A stretch of 64,000 nucleotides of DNA from RGIG3077 sp964490175 (GTDB lineage Bacteria; Bacillota; Clostridia; Oscillospirales; Ruminococcaceae): NCBI GenBank assembly GCA_964490175.1, contig CAZBAI010000006.1, positions 1 to 64,000 of the forward strand, given 5' to 3'. The first letter of the stretch is position 1. Every line of letters starts with the position of its first letter. Of this stretch, positions 15,682-23,396 are shown one piece after another. Under the pieces are notes generated by a model that saw only the letters and a list, made by a program, of their open reading frames with translations, ran no database searches and was not told the origin of the DNA. Position numbers and translations under genes: made by a program.

Positions 15682-16599
15682 CTAAAATACGGTCGAAATT
15701 TTCTTTGTACTGTTTTCCGTTGAGTAAATCCAGCTGCTGATTTTTCCCGATTCGATATAGTATTTCAGCGGTGTTCTTTCACCGATTTTGTCGAACGCTT
15801 CGACTATAATCAGCTTGATTTTCATTTTTTCGGGGATAATCGATTTTATGTATACACTTACACTTTGCCCGATTGCAGCGTTCGGTCTGATTTCGGCAAG
15901 GCCTGCCAAATTTGGAGTTAGCTCTACAAAAATACCGTAATCTTCAATAGAGCGAACAATTCCCGTTACGGTTTCGCCGACGTTGAATTGCGATGCGTTT
16001 TCATTCCATGTGCCGAGCAATTCTTTGTGCGTAAGCCAAAGTTTTCCCTCGTTCCAGCCTTTGACCGCTACTTTTATTTCTTGATTTACGGCAAATCTGT
16101 CGCTTGGATGAGCAATTCGGGAAATTGATATAACATCAATCGGAATAAGCGATGGGATTCCGCAGCCGATATCGACAAATGCTCCGAATTGTTCAAGGTG
16201 TGTGACTTTTGCATCGATAACATTACCGCTTTCAAGGCTTGATACATAATTATCCATGCAGATTTGCTGTGCGTTTCTTCTTGAAAGAACGGCAAGAGGG
16301 TTTCCGTTTGAATCAGATGTGAAGTGACTTACGGTAAAACATACGGGTTTGTTTACACGTGATATAAGCGCAATGTCACGTGTGGTGCCGTCATCTATTC
16401 CCAAAGCGCCTTCGCTCCTCGGGATAATTGCGTTCATACATGGCAGTTTGATGTGAAGATTATGCTCTCTGTCGCAAATATATGCGAGCGCTTCGAGAAT
16501 AATCGAATTTTTTCGACAATGCTCTAATTGTGATTGCGAAGAAATCATTTCAAGGTTTTCGTTTGTTTCAAAAAGTTTTCCTTCAGGATAAAATCTCAT
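15682..16599 (-). CDS. S1 RNA-binding domain protein
   Basis: A 305-residue protein with at least two S1 OB-fold domains. The first spans about residues 143-210 (GNVIDAKVTHLEQFGAFVDIG, then LIPIDVISISRI). The second spans about 215-275 (GETVTGIVRSIEDYGIFVEL and NLAGLAEIR). Residues 1-140 look like the degenerate N-terminal part seen in the clostridial RpsA-like 30S-associated proteins that replace full-length S1 (NAIIPRSEGALGID, VNKPVCFTV). No signal peptide. The likely role is mRNA binding at the ribosome (inference). The start has a GGAGG site nine bases upstream, and the neighbouring genes point in no common functional direction. Confidence 0.85.
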   Translation of the reverse strand: MRFYPEGKLFETNENLEMISSQSQLEHCRKNSIILEALAYICDREHNLHIKLPCMNAIIPRSEGALGIDDGTTRDIALISRVNKPVCFTVSHFTSDSNGNPLAVLSRRNAQQICMDNYVSSLESGNVIDAKVTHLEQFGAFVDIGCGIPSLIPIDVISISRIAHPSDRFAVNQEIKVAVKGWNEGKLWLTHKELLGTWNENASQFNVGETVTGIVRSIEDYGIFVELTPNLAGLAEIRPNAAIGQSVSVYIKSIIPEKMKIKLIIVEAFDKIGERTPLKYYIESGKISSWIYSTENSTKKISTVF

Positions 16600-16759
16600 T
16601 TTTTTCCTCCCAATGCGTTTACGGATGATTTTTGTGTTAATACATTAGAATATATTCGATTGTGCGCATTGACATTCTATCGAATTTTGTCACAAAATAC
16701 TCCATTGGGAAATATTATAAAGAAGCGAATGCCGCAGGCAATTTCGCTTTAACATAAAT

Positions 16760-16806
16760 GGGCTGCGTTGCAAACTAAAAAGCGTTTTCTGTTTGCAGCG
16801 CAGCCC
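16760..16806 (-). terminator. Hairpin after the phosphomutase gene
   Basis: GGGCTGCGTTGCAAAC (16760-16775) pairs with GTTTGCAGCGCAGCCC (16791-16806) with one mismatch. It lies ten bases past the stop of the ApgM-like gene on the minus strand. The T tract behind it (ATTTATG) is weak, so termination may be partial and reach the S1 gene. Confidence 0.6.
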
Positions 16807-16815
16807 TAATCGAAC

Positions 16816-18069
16816 TTAATTCATATCCTCGATGACTTCGAGATTTTTCTTGTTTTCAACGGCTTCTTTTAAAAAGTCGTCCATTAGTGTATAGCCTTTT
16901 TCAACATAGATTCCGCTTTCCTTTGCGGTTTTTTCGTTAAAGACCTCGGCACCGTCAAAGTTTTCTCTTCTTGTGTACATAAGGAACGGAACGGGGTCGT
17001 TTGTATGCGTCATAAGACAAAGCGGTGTGGGATGGTCGGGCATAATCAGAATCTTGTAGTTTTTATATTTTTCAAGCTCATCGAGAATCGGACCTAAGAC
17101 TTTTTTATCGATGATTTCGATGGATTTAACTTTGTTTTGAACCTCATTGCGGTGTCCGCATTCGTCGGGAGCTTCGATATGCACATAAACAAAATCCTGT
17201 CCGTTTGCAAATTCATCAAGCGCAGCCTGAGCTTTTCCCTCAAAATTTGTGTCGATATATCCTGTTGCGTTGTCAACGAAAACAACGTTCATTTCGGCAA
17301 ATTTGCCAATGCCTTTAAGCAAATCGACTGCGGATATCATCGAGGCTTTTACGCCGTATTTATCCTCAAACGAATCAAGCTGAGCACGCTTGCCCTCGCC
17401 CCAAAGCCAAATGCCGTTTGCAGGGCGCAGATTCTTTCTGATTCTTTCAAGATTGACAGGGTGATTTTGCAAAAGCTCATGCGCTTTTTTCATCAAATCA
17501 TAAAGGCACTGTGCGTTTTCATGTTTCGGAACGTAATCGCTTACGCAACGTCCGGTAATATCGTGAGGCGGTGTGAGTGTGCCGACATCAAGCGTTCCGT
17601 TTTTCCAAATAAGGCAATGGCGGTAGCTGACGCCGTTATAGAATCTGAAAATATCGTTGCCGAGTTTCTCTTGCAAAAATTCGATAAGCTCTCTGGCTTC
17701 GTAAGATGAAATGTCGCCGGCGCAGTAATCGACAAGCGTTTTATCTTCAAAGCGTTCGCCCGTGCTGAGCGTTACAAGATTGCAACGAAGCGATACATCA
17801 CTGTCAAACATATCGATTCCGATGCTGCCTGCTTCAAGCGGCGAACGGCCTGTGTAATATTTTTCGGGATTATAGCCGAGCACGGAGAGATTAGCCACGT
17901 CGCTGCCGGGTTTTAAATTATCCGCAACGGTTTTGCAAAGACCGATTTTTGCGGTTTTCGCAAGTTTGTCCATATTGGGTGTGCGTGCGGCTTCAAGCGG
18001 TGTTTTTCCGCCAAGCTCTTCAACGGGATAATCCGCCATGCCGTCACAGAGTAAAACAAGATACTTCAT
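16816..18069 (-). CDS. ApgM-like phosphoglycerate mutase / proposed homoserine kinase
   Basis: A 417-residue alkaline phosphatase-superfamily enzyme. It starts YLVLLCDGMADYPVEELGG, continues TPLEAARTPNMDKLAK, and has the nucleophile Ser region GSDVANLSVLGY. Metal-binding residues are in YVHIEAPDECGHR and ILIMPDHPTP; CLMTHTNDPVPF is the family's C-terminal block. The 2,3-bisphosphoglycerate-independent mutases of archaeal type share all of these. A bacterial branch of about 400 residues has been proposed (from gene context, not from biochemistry known to me) to be a homoserine kinase, and this protein has the length of that branch. The start MKYLVLL follows AAAGGA; the longer frame would add 72 residues without support. 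No threonine biosynthesis gene is nearby. Confidence 0.85.
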   Translation of the reverse strand: MKYLVLLCDGMADYPVEELGGKTPLEAARTPNMDKLAKTAKIGLCKTVADNLKPGSDVANLSVLGYNPEKYYTGRSPLEAGSIGIDMFDSDVSLRCNLVTLSTGERFEDKTLVDYCAGDISSYEARELIEFLQEKLGNDIFRFYNGVSYRHCLIWKNGTLDVGTLTPPHDITGRCVSDYVPKHENAQCLYDLMKKAHELLQNHPVNLERIRKNLRPANGIWLWGEGKRAQLDSFEDKYGVKASMISAVDLLKGIGKFAEMNVVFVDNATGYIDTNFEGKAQAALDEFANGQDFVYVHIEAPDECGHRNEVQNKVKSIEIIDKKVLGPILDELEKYKNYKILIMPDHPTPLCLMTHTNDPVPFLMYTRRENFDGAEVFNEKTAKESGIYVEKGYTLMDDFLKEAVENKKNLEVIEDMN

Positions 18070-18226
18070 AATAAAAACATCCTTTCTTCTGAAAATGTTT
18101 AATATATATTTGAGGCGATATCGCACAAAACTTGCAAAGCTCGGAAAAAGCCTAACAAGAGCATACATCGGCTGTTTGCAAGGTGTATGTATATTTTGTC
18201 GCATTAAGCTTTTGTGCGGTATTGTC

Positions 18227-19621
18227 TTAAATTTTCTCGGCTGTATTTTGCGAGAGGGTAAAGCTGAAAACAGTGCCCGTTGCATATTGTGAGCGCACGC
18301 TGATTGCGCCCTTGTGTGCGTCGATTATCATTTTTGCAAGGGGCAAACCCAAACCGTAGCCTGTGCCTGCGGATTTTGCTTTTTCCACACGATAAAACCG
18401 CTGCCATATTTTGTCGATATCATCGGGGGCTATTCCGATTCCGTTATCTTCGATTTTTCCTCTGATAACGCTGCCTTTAATTTCAAGGCAAACTTTAACA
18501 TATCCGCCGTTTCTACCGTATTTCACGGCATTTGATATTAAGTTTATAAGCAGCCGCATTATCAGCGTTTGGTCGGCGTTTATAATAATATCGTCTTGGA
18601 TATCCGTAATAATTTCAATGCCCTTATTTTCAGCTTGCAAAGCCATATCTTCACATATCATATGTGCGGTTTCGCTTAGGTTAAATTCATCGCACGAAAG
18701 CTTCAGCCTGTTGTCGTCACTGCGTGAAAGCATAAGCAGTTCGGAAATCAATGCCGACATTTTCCGTGCCTGTTTTAAAACCGTATTAAGCCCCTTGCGT
18801 GCTTCGTCTGACAGTTCATTACATTCAAGCAAATATTCACACTGTGAAATTATTATCGCAATCGGCGTTTGAAGCTCATGCGAGGCGTTGTCGGAAAAGC
18901 GTTTTTCACTTTCAAACGACCTTTGCAATCGGTCGAACATGAGGTCAAAGGTTTCGGAAAGCTGAAATATTTCATCATTCGGAGAAACACTGTCGGCAAG
19001 ATTTATGCGCTGATTCAGGTCGTTTCCGGAATTTATGCTGTTAGCTGTCTGTATGATTTTGTTGATTGGGTTAAAGGCGATTTTTGTGGTTAAATAGCCT
19101 GCACCGATAACGATAAGCAACATAATCGGCAACATGAAAAAGAAAACCTCGGCATTGAGCGCTGCCGTTGAAGTCAGCGATGTTGTGGCAAAAACGCCGC
19201 GCACCCAAACAGTGCCGAAACCGTCTGCATTCGTCATAATATCATAAACGTAGAAATCATCGCCGCTTTCTCCAAAGGATTGAAGCGTTTCATGCTCTAA
19301 GTCTATCTGCGATGAATGAATCGCCGTGCCGCCGTATATTTTGGTGCGGCTTTGGTCAAAAAGCGAAATTTCAACGCCTTCGGCAAGGCACACCGACTGT
19401 GCAGCTTCGGATATTTTGATATTGCCGTTTTCGGATTCAATGCTCTGCGATACCGTTTCGACGGTTGCTATGAGCTTTTGCTCGGCATATCGCTTGGTAA
19501 TGCGCCTGTCCGATATGCCTATAAAAACGGCGGAAGAAATTAAAATTGCGGCAAGAACCAGCGCATACCACGCCGTTACTTTAAATGTTATTGAAATTTT
19601 GCGGCTTTTGGATTTGTTCAT
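18227..19621 (-). CDS. Two-component sensor histidine kinase
   Basis: A 464-residue membrane kinase. TM1 is at about residues 14-36 (AWYALVLAAILISSAVFIG), an extracytoplasmic sensing region of about 110 residues follows, and TM2 is at about 150-172 (FFMLPIMLLIVIGAGYLTT). A HAMP linker (NPINKIIQTANSINSGNDL), HisKA with the phospho-acceptor in NASHELQTPIAI (about residue 248) and HATPase_c with LISNAVKYG (N box), IEDNGIGIAPDD (G1) and GTGYGLGLPLAKMI (G2) complete it. It begins 9 bases after the response regulator stop and pairs with it. The signal is unknown. Confidence 0.95.
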   Translation of the reverse strand: MNKSKSRKISITFKVTAWYALVLAAILISSAVFIGISDRRITKRYAEQKLIATVETVSQSIESENGNIKISEAAQSVCLAEGVEISLFDQSRTKIYGGTAIHSSQIDLEHETLQSFGESGDDFYVYDIMTNADGFGTVWVRGVFATTSLTSTAALNAEVFFFMLPIMLLIVIGAGYLTTKIAFNPINKIIQTANSINSGNDLNQRINLADSVSPNDEIFQLSETFDLMFDRLQRSFESEKRFSDNASHELQTPIAIIISQCEYLLECNELSDEARKGLNTVLKQARKMSALISELLMLSRSDDNRLKLSCDEFNLSETAHMICEDMALQAENKGIEIITDIQDDIIINADQTLIMRLLINLISNAVKYGRNGGYVKVCLEIKGSVIRGKIEDNGIGIAPDDIDKIWQRFYRVEKAKSAGTGYGLGLPLAKMIIDAHKGAISVRSQYATGTVFSFTLSQNTAEKI

Positions 19622-19630
19622 AGCAAAAAA

Positions 19631-20302
19631 TTATGTATCTTTTATGACATAGCCCGAGTTTCTGACGGTGTGTATCAGCTTTTTTTCATAGCCGTCATCG
19701 ATTTTTTTGCGCAAATATCTTATATAAACTCTGACCACGGAGGAATCGCCCTCAAAATCAAAATTGCATATATGCTCTTCGATTTTTTCTTTTGAAATAA
19801 CAATGCCTTGGTTTCGCACAAGATATTCGAGCACGGCAAATTCTTTATTGGAAAGTTCAATCGGGTTGCCTTGGCGTGCAACGGTTTTTTTTGAGCAATC
19901 GACAACAAGGTCGCCGATTTGAAAAACGTTTGTGGAATTGTCGCTATGACGCCTTAAAAGAACCCTGATTCTTGCCAAAAGCTCATCGAATGCAAACGGT
20001 TTTACAAGATAATCGTCTGCGCCGGCATCAAGCCCCGAAACTTTGTCTTTAATATCATGCTTGGCGGTGAGCAAAATTACGGGTGTGTTGATTTTTGCGC
20101 ATCTCATTGCCTTTAAAGCGGAAATTCCGTCGAGCTTGGGCATCATAATGTCCATAATTACGACGTCGTAATCACAGCTTTTTGCATAGTAAAGCGCATC
20201 ATCGCCGTTTGTACAGCTGTCAACGCTGTAGCCGGCATTTTGCAGCCTTTTAACAATTATTTCGTTGAGGTCTGTTTCGTCCTCAGCCAGCAGAATGCGC
20301 AA
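19631..20302 (-). CDS. OmpR-family response regulator
   Basis: A 223-residue regulator: receiver domain with acidic pocket (LLAEDETDL) and phospho-acceptor Asp in VVIMDIMMPKLDG (about residue 51), conserved Thr in VILLTAKHDI and Lys in YLVKPFAFDEL. The C-terminal winged helix (about residues 130-220) includes ELSNKEFAVLEYLVRN and VVRVYIRYLRKKID. It is first in a two-gene unit with the histidine kinase, with a promoter at 20392-20421. Targets are not identifiable; the divergent solute-binding lipoprotein gene, 350 bases away, is one candidate by position only. Confidence 0.95.
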   Translation of the reverse strand: MRILLAEDETDLNEIIVKRLQNAGYSVDSCTNGDDALYYAKSCDYDVVIMDIMMPKLDGISALKAMRCAKINTPVILLTAKHDIKDKVSGLDAGADDYLVKPFAFDELLARIRVLLRRHSDNSTNVFQIGDLVVDCSKKTVARQGNPIELSNKEFAVLEYLVRNQGIVISKEKIEEHICNFDFEGDSSVVRVYIRYLRKKIDDGYEKKLIHTVRNSGYVIKDT

Positions 20303-20391
20303 TCAGCTCAACTCCTTTATTTGAAATAACCGTTTTTCGTAATTAAGGCGGTGTATAGAGCCCAAATTCAAGCAATATCCGCCATATGTAC

Positions 20392-20421
20392 ATTATATCA
20401 CACACAAGCGCACAAAATCAA
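20392..20421 (-). promoter_or_regulatory. Promoter of the two-component operon
   Basis: On the minus strand, TTGATT (20421-20416) and TATAAT (20397-20392), 18 bases apart, about 90 bases upstream of the response regulator ATG. Confidence 0.55.
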
Positions 20422-20525
20422 GGGCATTTTATATCTTTAAAATTATTTTTAGGCAAATTTGTTTGCAAGAAATTTTTTTGTTGATTATATACAAATTTCT
20501 GCGCTGTTATCCGTCACTTTAAATC

Positions 20526-20554
20526 TTGACTTTTGATTTGTTTTAGTGTAAAAT
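20526..20554 (+). promoter_or_regulatory. Promoter of the solute-binding protein gene
   Basis: TTGACT (20526-20531), 17-base spacer, TAAAAT (20549-20554). The start of transcription would be just before the hairpin at 20567. The remainder of the 20303-20652 gap shows A/T-rich sequence without other clear signals. Confidence 0.7.
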
Positions 20555-20566
20555 ATTCTAAAATCG

Positions 20567-20598
20567 TGTGCCTGTTGAAGTGAGGCACATTTTGTTTT
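20567..20598 (+). terminator. Leader hairpin with T tract (possible attenuator)
   Basis: TGTGCCT (20567-20573) pairs perfectly with AGGCACA (20583-20589) around a nine-base loop and is followed by TTTTGTTTT. It lies between the promoter and the lipoprotein gene on the same strand, so it could end transcription early. No ligand-binding fold is recognised. Confidence 0.5.
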
Positions 20599-20652
20599 AC
20601 ACAAATTGGCAACGATTACATTATTTTAAAAAACCAAGTTAGGAGGCTGATT

Positions 20653-22110
20653 ATGAAAAAATACAAAAAGATTTTTTCAATGTTGCTTGCCGTCAGTATG
20701 CTGCCTGCATTCGGCGCCTGTTCTGATGAAAGCGACAAAAATGACGGTTCCTCTGCATCGGGAACCTCAGTTACCGCAAATGATTTTGAATGGACATCGG
20801 ATGATGTCACAATTGAAACAAATTCCGTTCGTGATGTGCTTGATGAGGATAGGGACATTTCGGGGCAGGAGATTGTTTGGCTCGGTTCATATTATATGAA
20901 TCCCACCGAAAACGCTCCCGACCGTACAAACGCCTTGGCTATGTTTGAAGATGAGTTTGACGCAAGCGTGAGCGACGTTGTTGTCGGCGCAACCGAGCTT
21001 TTCGACAAACTTTCGGCTATGATTTTAGGCGGTGAGCAGGTTGATTTCTTTGATTATCAGTGGCTTGCAATTCCGAACGGTGTATATAAAGAACAGTATC
21101 AGCCTATCGACTCAATTGTCGATCTTGACCACGAAATATGGGACGATGTTGAAGGCTTTACCGAAATGTTTGAGGTAAACGGCGAGCATTACATGGTTCC
21201 GCTTGATATTTCCGACAGCTCAATCATCACATACAGCCGTTCGCTTATGGTTGATGAGGGACTTGAAGATCCGTATGAGCTTTTCCTTAAAGGCGAATGG
21301 ACATGGTCAAAGTTTGAAAGCATGATGGAAACCTTTAAAAACAATGCCGGAAGCGGCGAGGTTCGATACGGTATAAACGGTTGGATAGGTCAGGCACTTA
21401 TGCAGTCTGCCGGCGTTGCCGTTGTTGAAAACGATAACGGTACTTTTGTCAACAACATTCACTCTCCCGAATTGGAGCAATACGGTTTGCTTTTGCAGAA
21501 TATGGCTGCGCAAAGCCTTTATGACCCCTCATGGAAGTCTTATTTCCCCGAGGATAATCTAACGCTGTTTTACGGAATGGGTACATGGACTTTGAAAGAA
21601 TCCAACAACAAAAACCCCGAAGCCGATATTTTCATTGTTCCCATGCCGAAGTACGATGAAGCGGACGAACATTATATGTCTGTTGATATCCACTCCTATA
21701 TGTGGGTTAAAAACTCTACCAAGGGCGATGCGGTCGGCGTTTTCCTTGAGTGCGAAAGACTTGCCGCAATTGATGACGATTACGTTTCGGCTGCAAAAGA
21801 AAAAGCAATGCTTCCCGATTCAAGCAATGCTTCGGGCACTGCCTGCGGTTGGACAGAGGAACAGTACGATTTTATTATGAGCTGGAAAGACCCCGACGTT
21901 GTTACGCCTATGTTTGACTTCGGCTTCGGTATTTCAACAAGAATGTCAACCGACGGCGACTATACGTTTGAAGGCAAGGGCGTTATGAACAATCTTTCAA
22001 GCGCTTTGATTACGTTCAGTGCGGTTGACGGCTACCCCGGAACATGGGCAGAGCTTGTGACAATGTATGAAACCGTAATCGATGAAGAATTGGCTGTATA
22101 CAACAATTAA
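20653..22110 (+). CDS. Extracellular solute-binding lipoprotein (ABC family 1-like)
   Basis: A 485-residue exported lipoprotein. The signal peptide KIFSMLLAVSMLPAFGAC ends in a lipobox with Cys at about residue 23, and an acidic Ser-rich linker follows. The body resembles sugar-binding proteins of the MalE/UgpB type: FEDEFDASVSDVVVG, a MILGGEQVDFFDYQWLAI segment, the KGEWTWSKFESMMETFKN motif seen in many clostridial family 1 binding proteins, and FYGMGTWTLKES. It should bind a solute at the cell surface and deliver it to an ABC importer. No permease or ATPase gene flanks it, so it is an orphan. A promoter and leader hairpin precede it and a strong terminator follows. Confidence 0.85.
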   Translation: MKKYKKIFSMLLAVSMLPAFGACSDESDKNDGSSASGTSVTANDFEWTSDDVTIETNSVRDVLDEDRDISGQEIVWLGSYYMNPTENAPDRTNALAMFEDEFDASVSDVVVGATELFDKLSAMILGGEQVDFFDYQWLAIPNGVYKEQYQPIDSIVDLDHEIWDDVEGFTEMFEVNGEHYMVPLDISDSSIITYSRSLMVDEGLEDPYELFLKGEWTWSKFESMMETFKNNAGSGEVRYGINGWIGQALMQSAGVAVVENDNGTFVNNIHSPELEQYGLLLQNMAAQSLYDPSWKSYFPEDNLTLFYGMGTWTLKESNNKNPEADIFIVPMPKYDEADEHYMSVDIHSYMWVKNSTKGDAVGVFLECERLAAIDDDYVSAAKEKAMLPDSSNASGTACGWTEEQYDFIMSWKDPDVVTPMFDFGFGISTRMSTDGDYTFEGKGVMNNLSSALITFSAVDGYPGTWAELVTMYETVIDEELAVYNN

Positions 22111-22128
22111 ACAACGCATTAAAACCAA

Positions 22129-22166
22129 AATGCGGAAAGACGTTAGGTCTTTCCGCATTGCTTTTT
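22129..22166 (+). terminator. Rho-independent terminator
   Basis: AATGCGGAAAGAC (22129-22141) pairs perfectly with GTCTTTCCGCATT (22147-22159) around a short loop and is followed by GCTTTTT. Confidence 0.92.
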
Positions 22167-22212
22167 AAAAAGCCAAGGTCGGCTTGCGATATTTTTTTGA
22201 AGGATTGATTAT

Positions 22213-22953
22213 ATGCACACAATAATGGATACGGCGAGATTTGACAAAGCGTGCAAAGCGTTTTTTGACAGCGAAAAAACAAAAAGCGGAATCGGCACGC
22301 TTTCGGAAAAAAGTATGCATGCGGTTTTGAAACGCTATTTTGAATCCGATGTAACACGACACGAAGTATCAATATGCGGCTTTGTCGCAGATATCGTCAA
22401 TGAAGACGGAATTATCGAAATTCAAACACGTTCGCTGCACGGCATGGAAAAAAAGCTTGACGCATTTCTTGAATGCGCAAAGGTGACCGTGGTTTACCCC
22501 ATTGTGCAAACAAAGCGCATTTTTTGGACGAACAAAGATTCGGGTGAGGTAAAAATCAGCCGCAGCACAAATCGGCAAAAAAATGTGAAATGGGCGTTGC
22601 ACGAGGTTTATCATTTGCGCAATTATCTTGCAAATCCCAATTTTTCACTTTGCCTTATGTACATTGAAGCCGATGATTATCGCATAACGGTTTCAAAATC
22701 AAGATCACGAAAAAACTGTATATGCGACCGCTTTCCCACAAAGCTTGCAGATGAATTGTTTATAAGTCAGCCGAGCGATTTTTTGTCACTTTTGCCTGAT
22801 GATTTGCCGTGCAAATTTACAACGGCAGATGTGGCTGAATCGGGAAATATGCCGAAAGACTGCGCACAAAGCCTTATGTATTTTCTTTATCACGCAAAGC
22901 TTGCGCAAAGGGTCGGCAAGGATAAAAACAGCTATTTGTATACATTAGGTTAA
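22213..22953 (+). CDS. Hypothetical protein with restriction-endonuclease-like core
   Basis: A 246-residue cytosolic protein of no named family I can place. Residues about 35-75 read LSEKSMHAVLKRYFE, then HEVSICGFVADIVNEDG followed by IIEIQTRSL. A helix with Glu, then a strand with Asp (VAD), then E-x-Q is the pattern of PD-(D/E)XK nucleases with Gln in place of Lys. The middle holds basic patches (SRSTNRQKNVKWA, SKSRSRKN). The C-terminus (about 195-246) looks like a small winged helix (AQSLMYFLYHAKLAQRVGKD). It is monocistronic after a terminator, with AAGGA upstream, and its stop overlaps the stop of the opposite gene. DNA or RNA cleavage is inference. Confidence 0.6.
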   Translation: MHTIMDTARFDKACKAFFDSEKTKSGIGTLSEKSMHAVLKRYFESDVTRHEVSICGFVADIVNEDGIIEIQTRSLHGMEKKLDAFLECAKVTVVYPIVQTKRIFWTNKDSGEVKISRSTNRQKNVKWALHEVYHLRNYLANPNFSLCLMYIEADDYRITVSKSRSRKNCICDRFPTKLADELFISQPSDFLSLLPDDLPCKFTTADVAESGNMPKDCAQSLMYFLYHAKLAQRVGKDKNSYLYTLG

Positions 22954-23360
22954 ATGCCGTAAGTAATAAGCGCCGAGAGAGATTGCGGTTCGATCATTAC
23001 AAAGCAGGGCACATCGGCGCAGTATTTTTTGCAAATGTTTACCGTATTTTCGCTTGCGCCGAAATCTGCGATAAATACGGTGAAATTGCCGATGCACGCC
23101 GATTCAAGCGATTTTGACAGCGACATCAGCTTTATTTCGACGTCCTCGGTATTTTCGGATATCGGAAAAACGCAGTATATGTTTTCGGTGCAGTGCGTAT
23201 GAAAAATCTTTCTCACCAGTATTTCGGTCAACACGGTGATCAGCGGAATACACAGCATTATCGCCGCCGACAGCAGAGCTTTGCAAAGCAATATCAAAAC
23301 CTCTTTTATTATGGAATGATTTTGATATATGATATGCCGTAAACTTCGAATTTGCGACAT
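22950..23360 (-). CDS. Hypothetical single-pass membrane protein
   Basis: About 136 residues from the ATG at 23360; an in-frame TTG at 23372 is an alternative and neither has a clear ribosome binding site. The product has one hydrophobic segment (ILLCKALLSAAIMLCIPLITVLTEILV) and then a soluble alpha/beta region (NIYCVFPISENTEDVEIKLM, NFTVFIADFGASENTVNIC, VPCFVMIEPQSLSALITYG) with a Rossmann-like alternation. I do not recognise the family. It begins about 36 bases after the amidase gene and is probably the last gene of that wall-related operon. Its stop codon overlaps the convergent gene's stop. Confidence 0.5.
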   Translation of the reverse strand: MSQIRSLRHIIYQNHSIIKEVLILLCKALLSAAIMLCIPLITVLTEILVRKIFHTHCTENIYCVFPISENTEDVEIKLMSLSKSLESACIGNFTVFIADFGASENTVNICKKYCADVPCFVMIEPQSLSALITYGI

Positions 23361-23396
23361 CAAAGAATGCAAGGTGCGGCGTTTTGCGAAATTTTG

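Noticed and set aside
20303..20652. tRNA or small RNA gene in the gap
   Set aside because: No cloverleaf or T-loop motif found; only two promoters and one hairpin.
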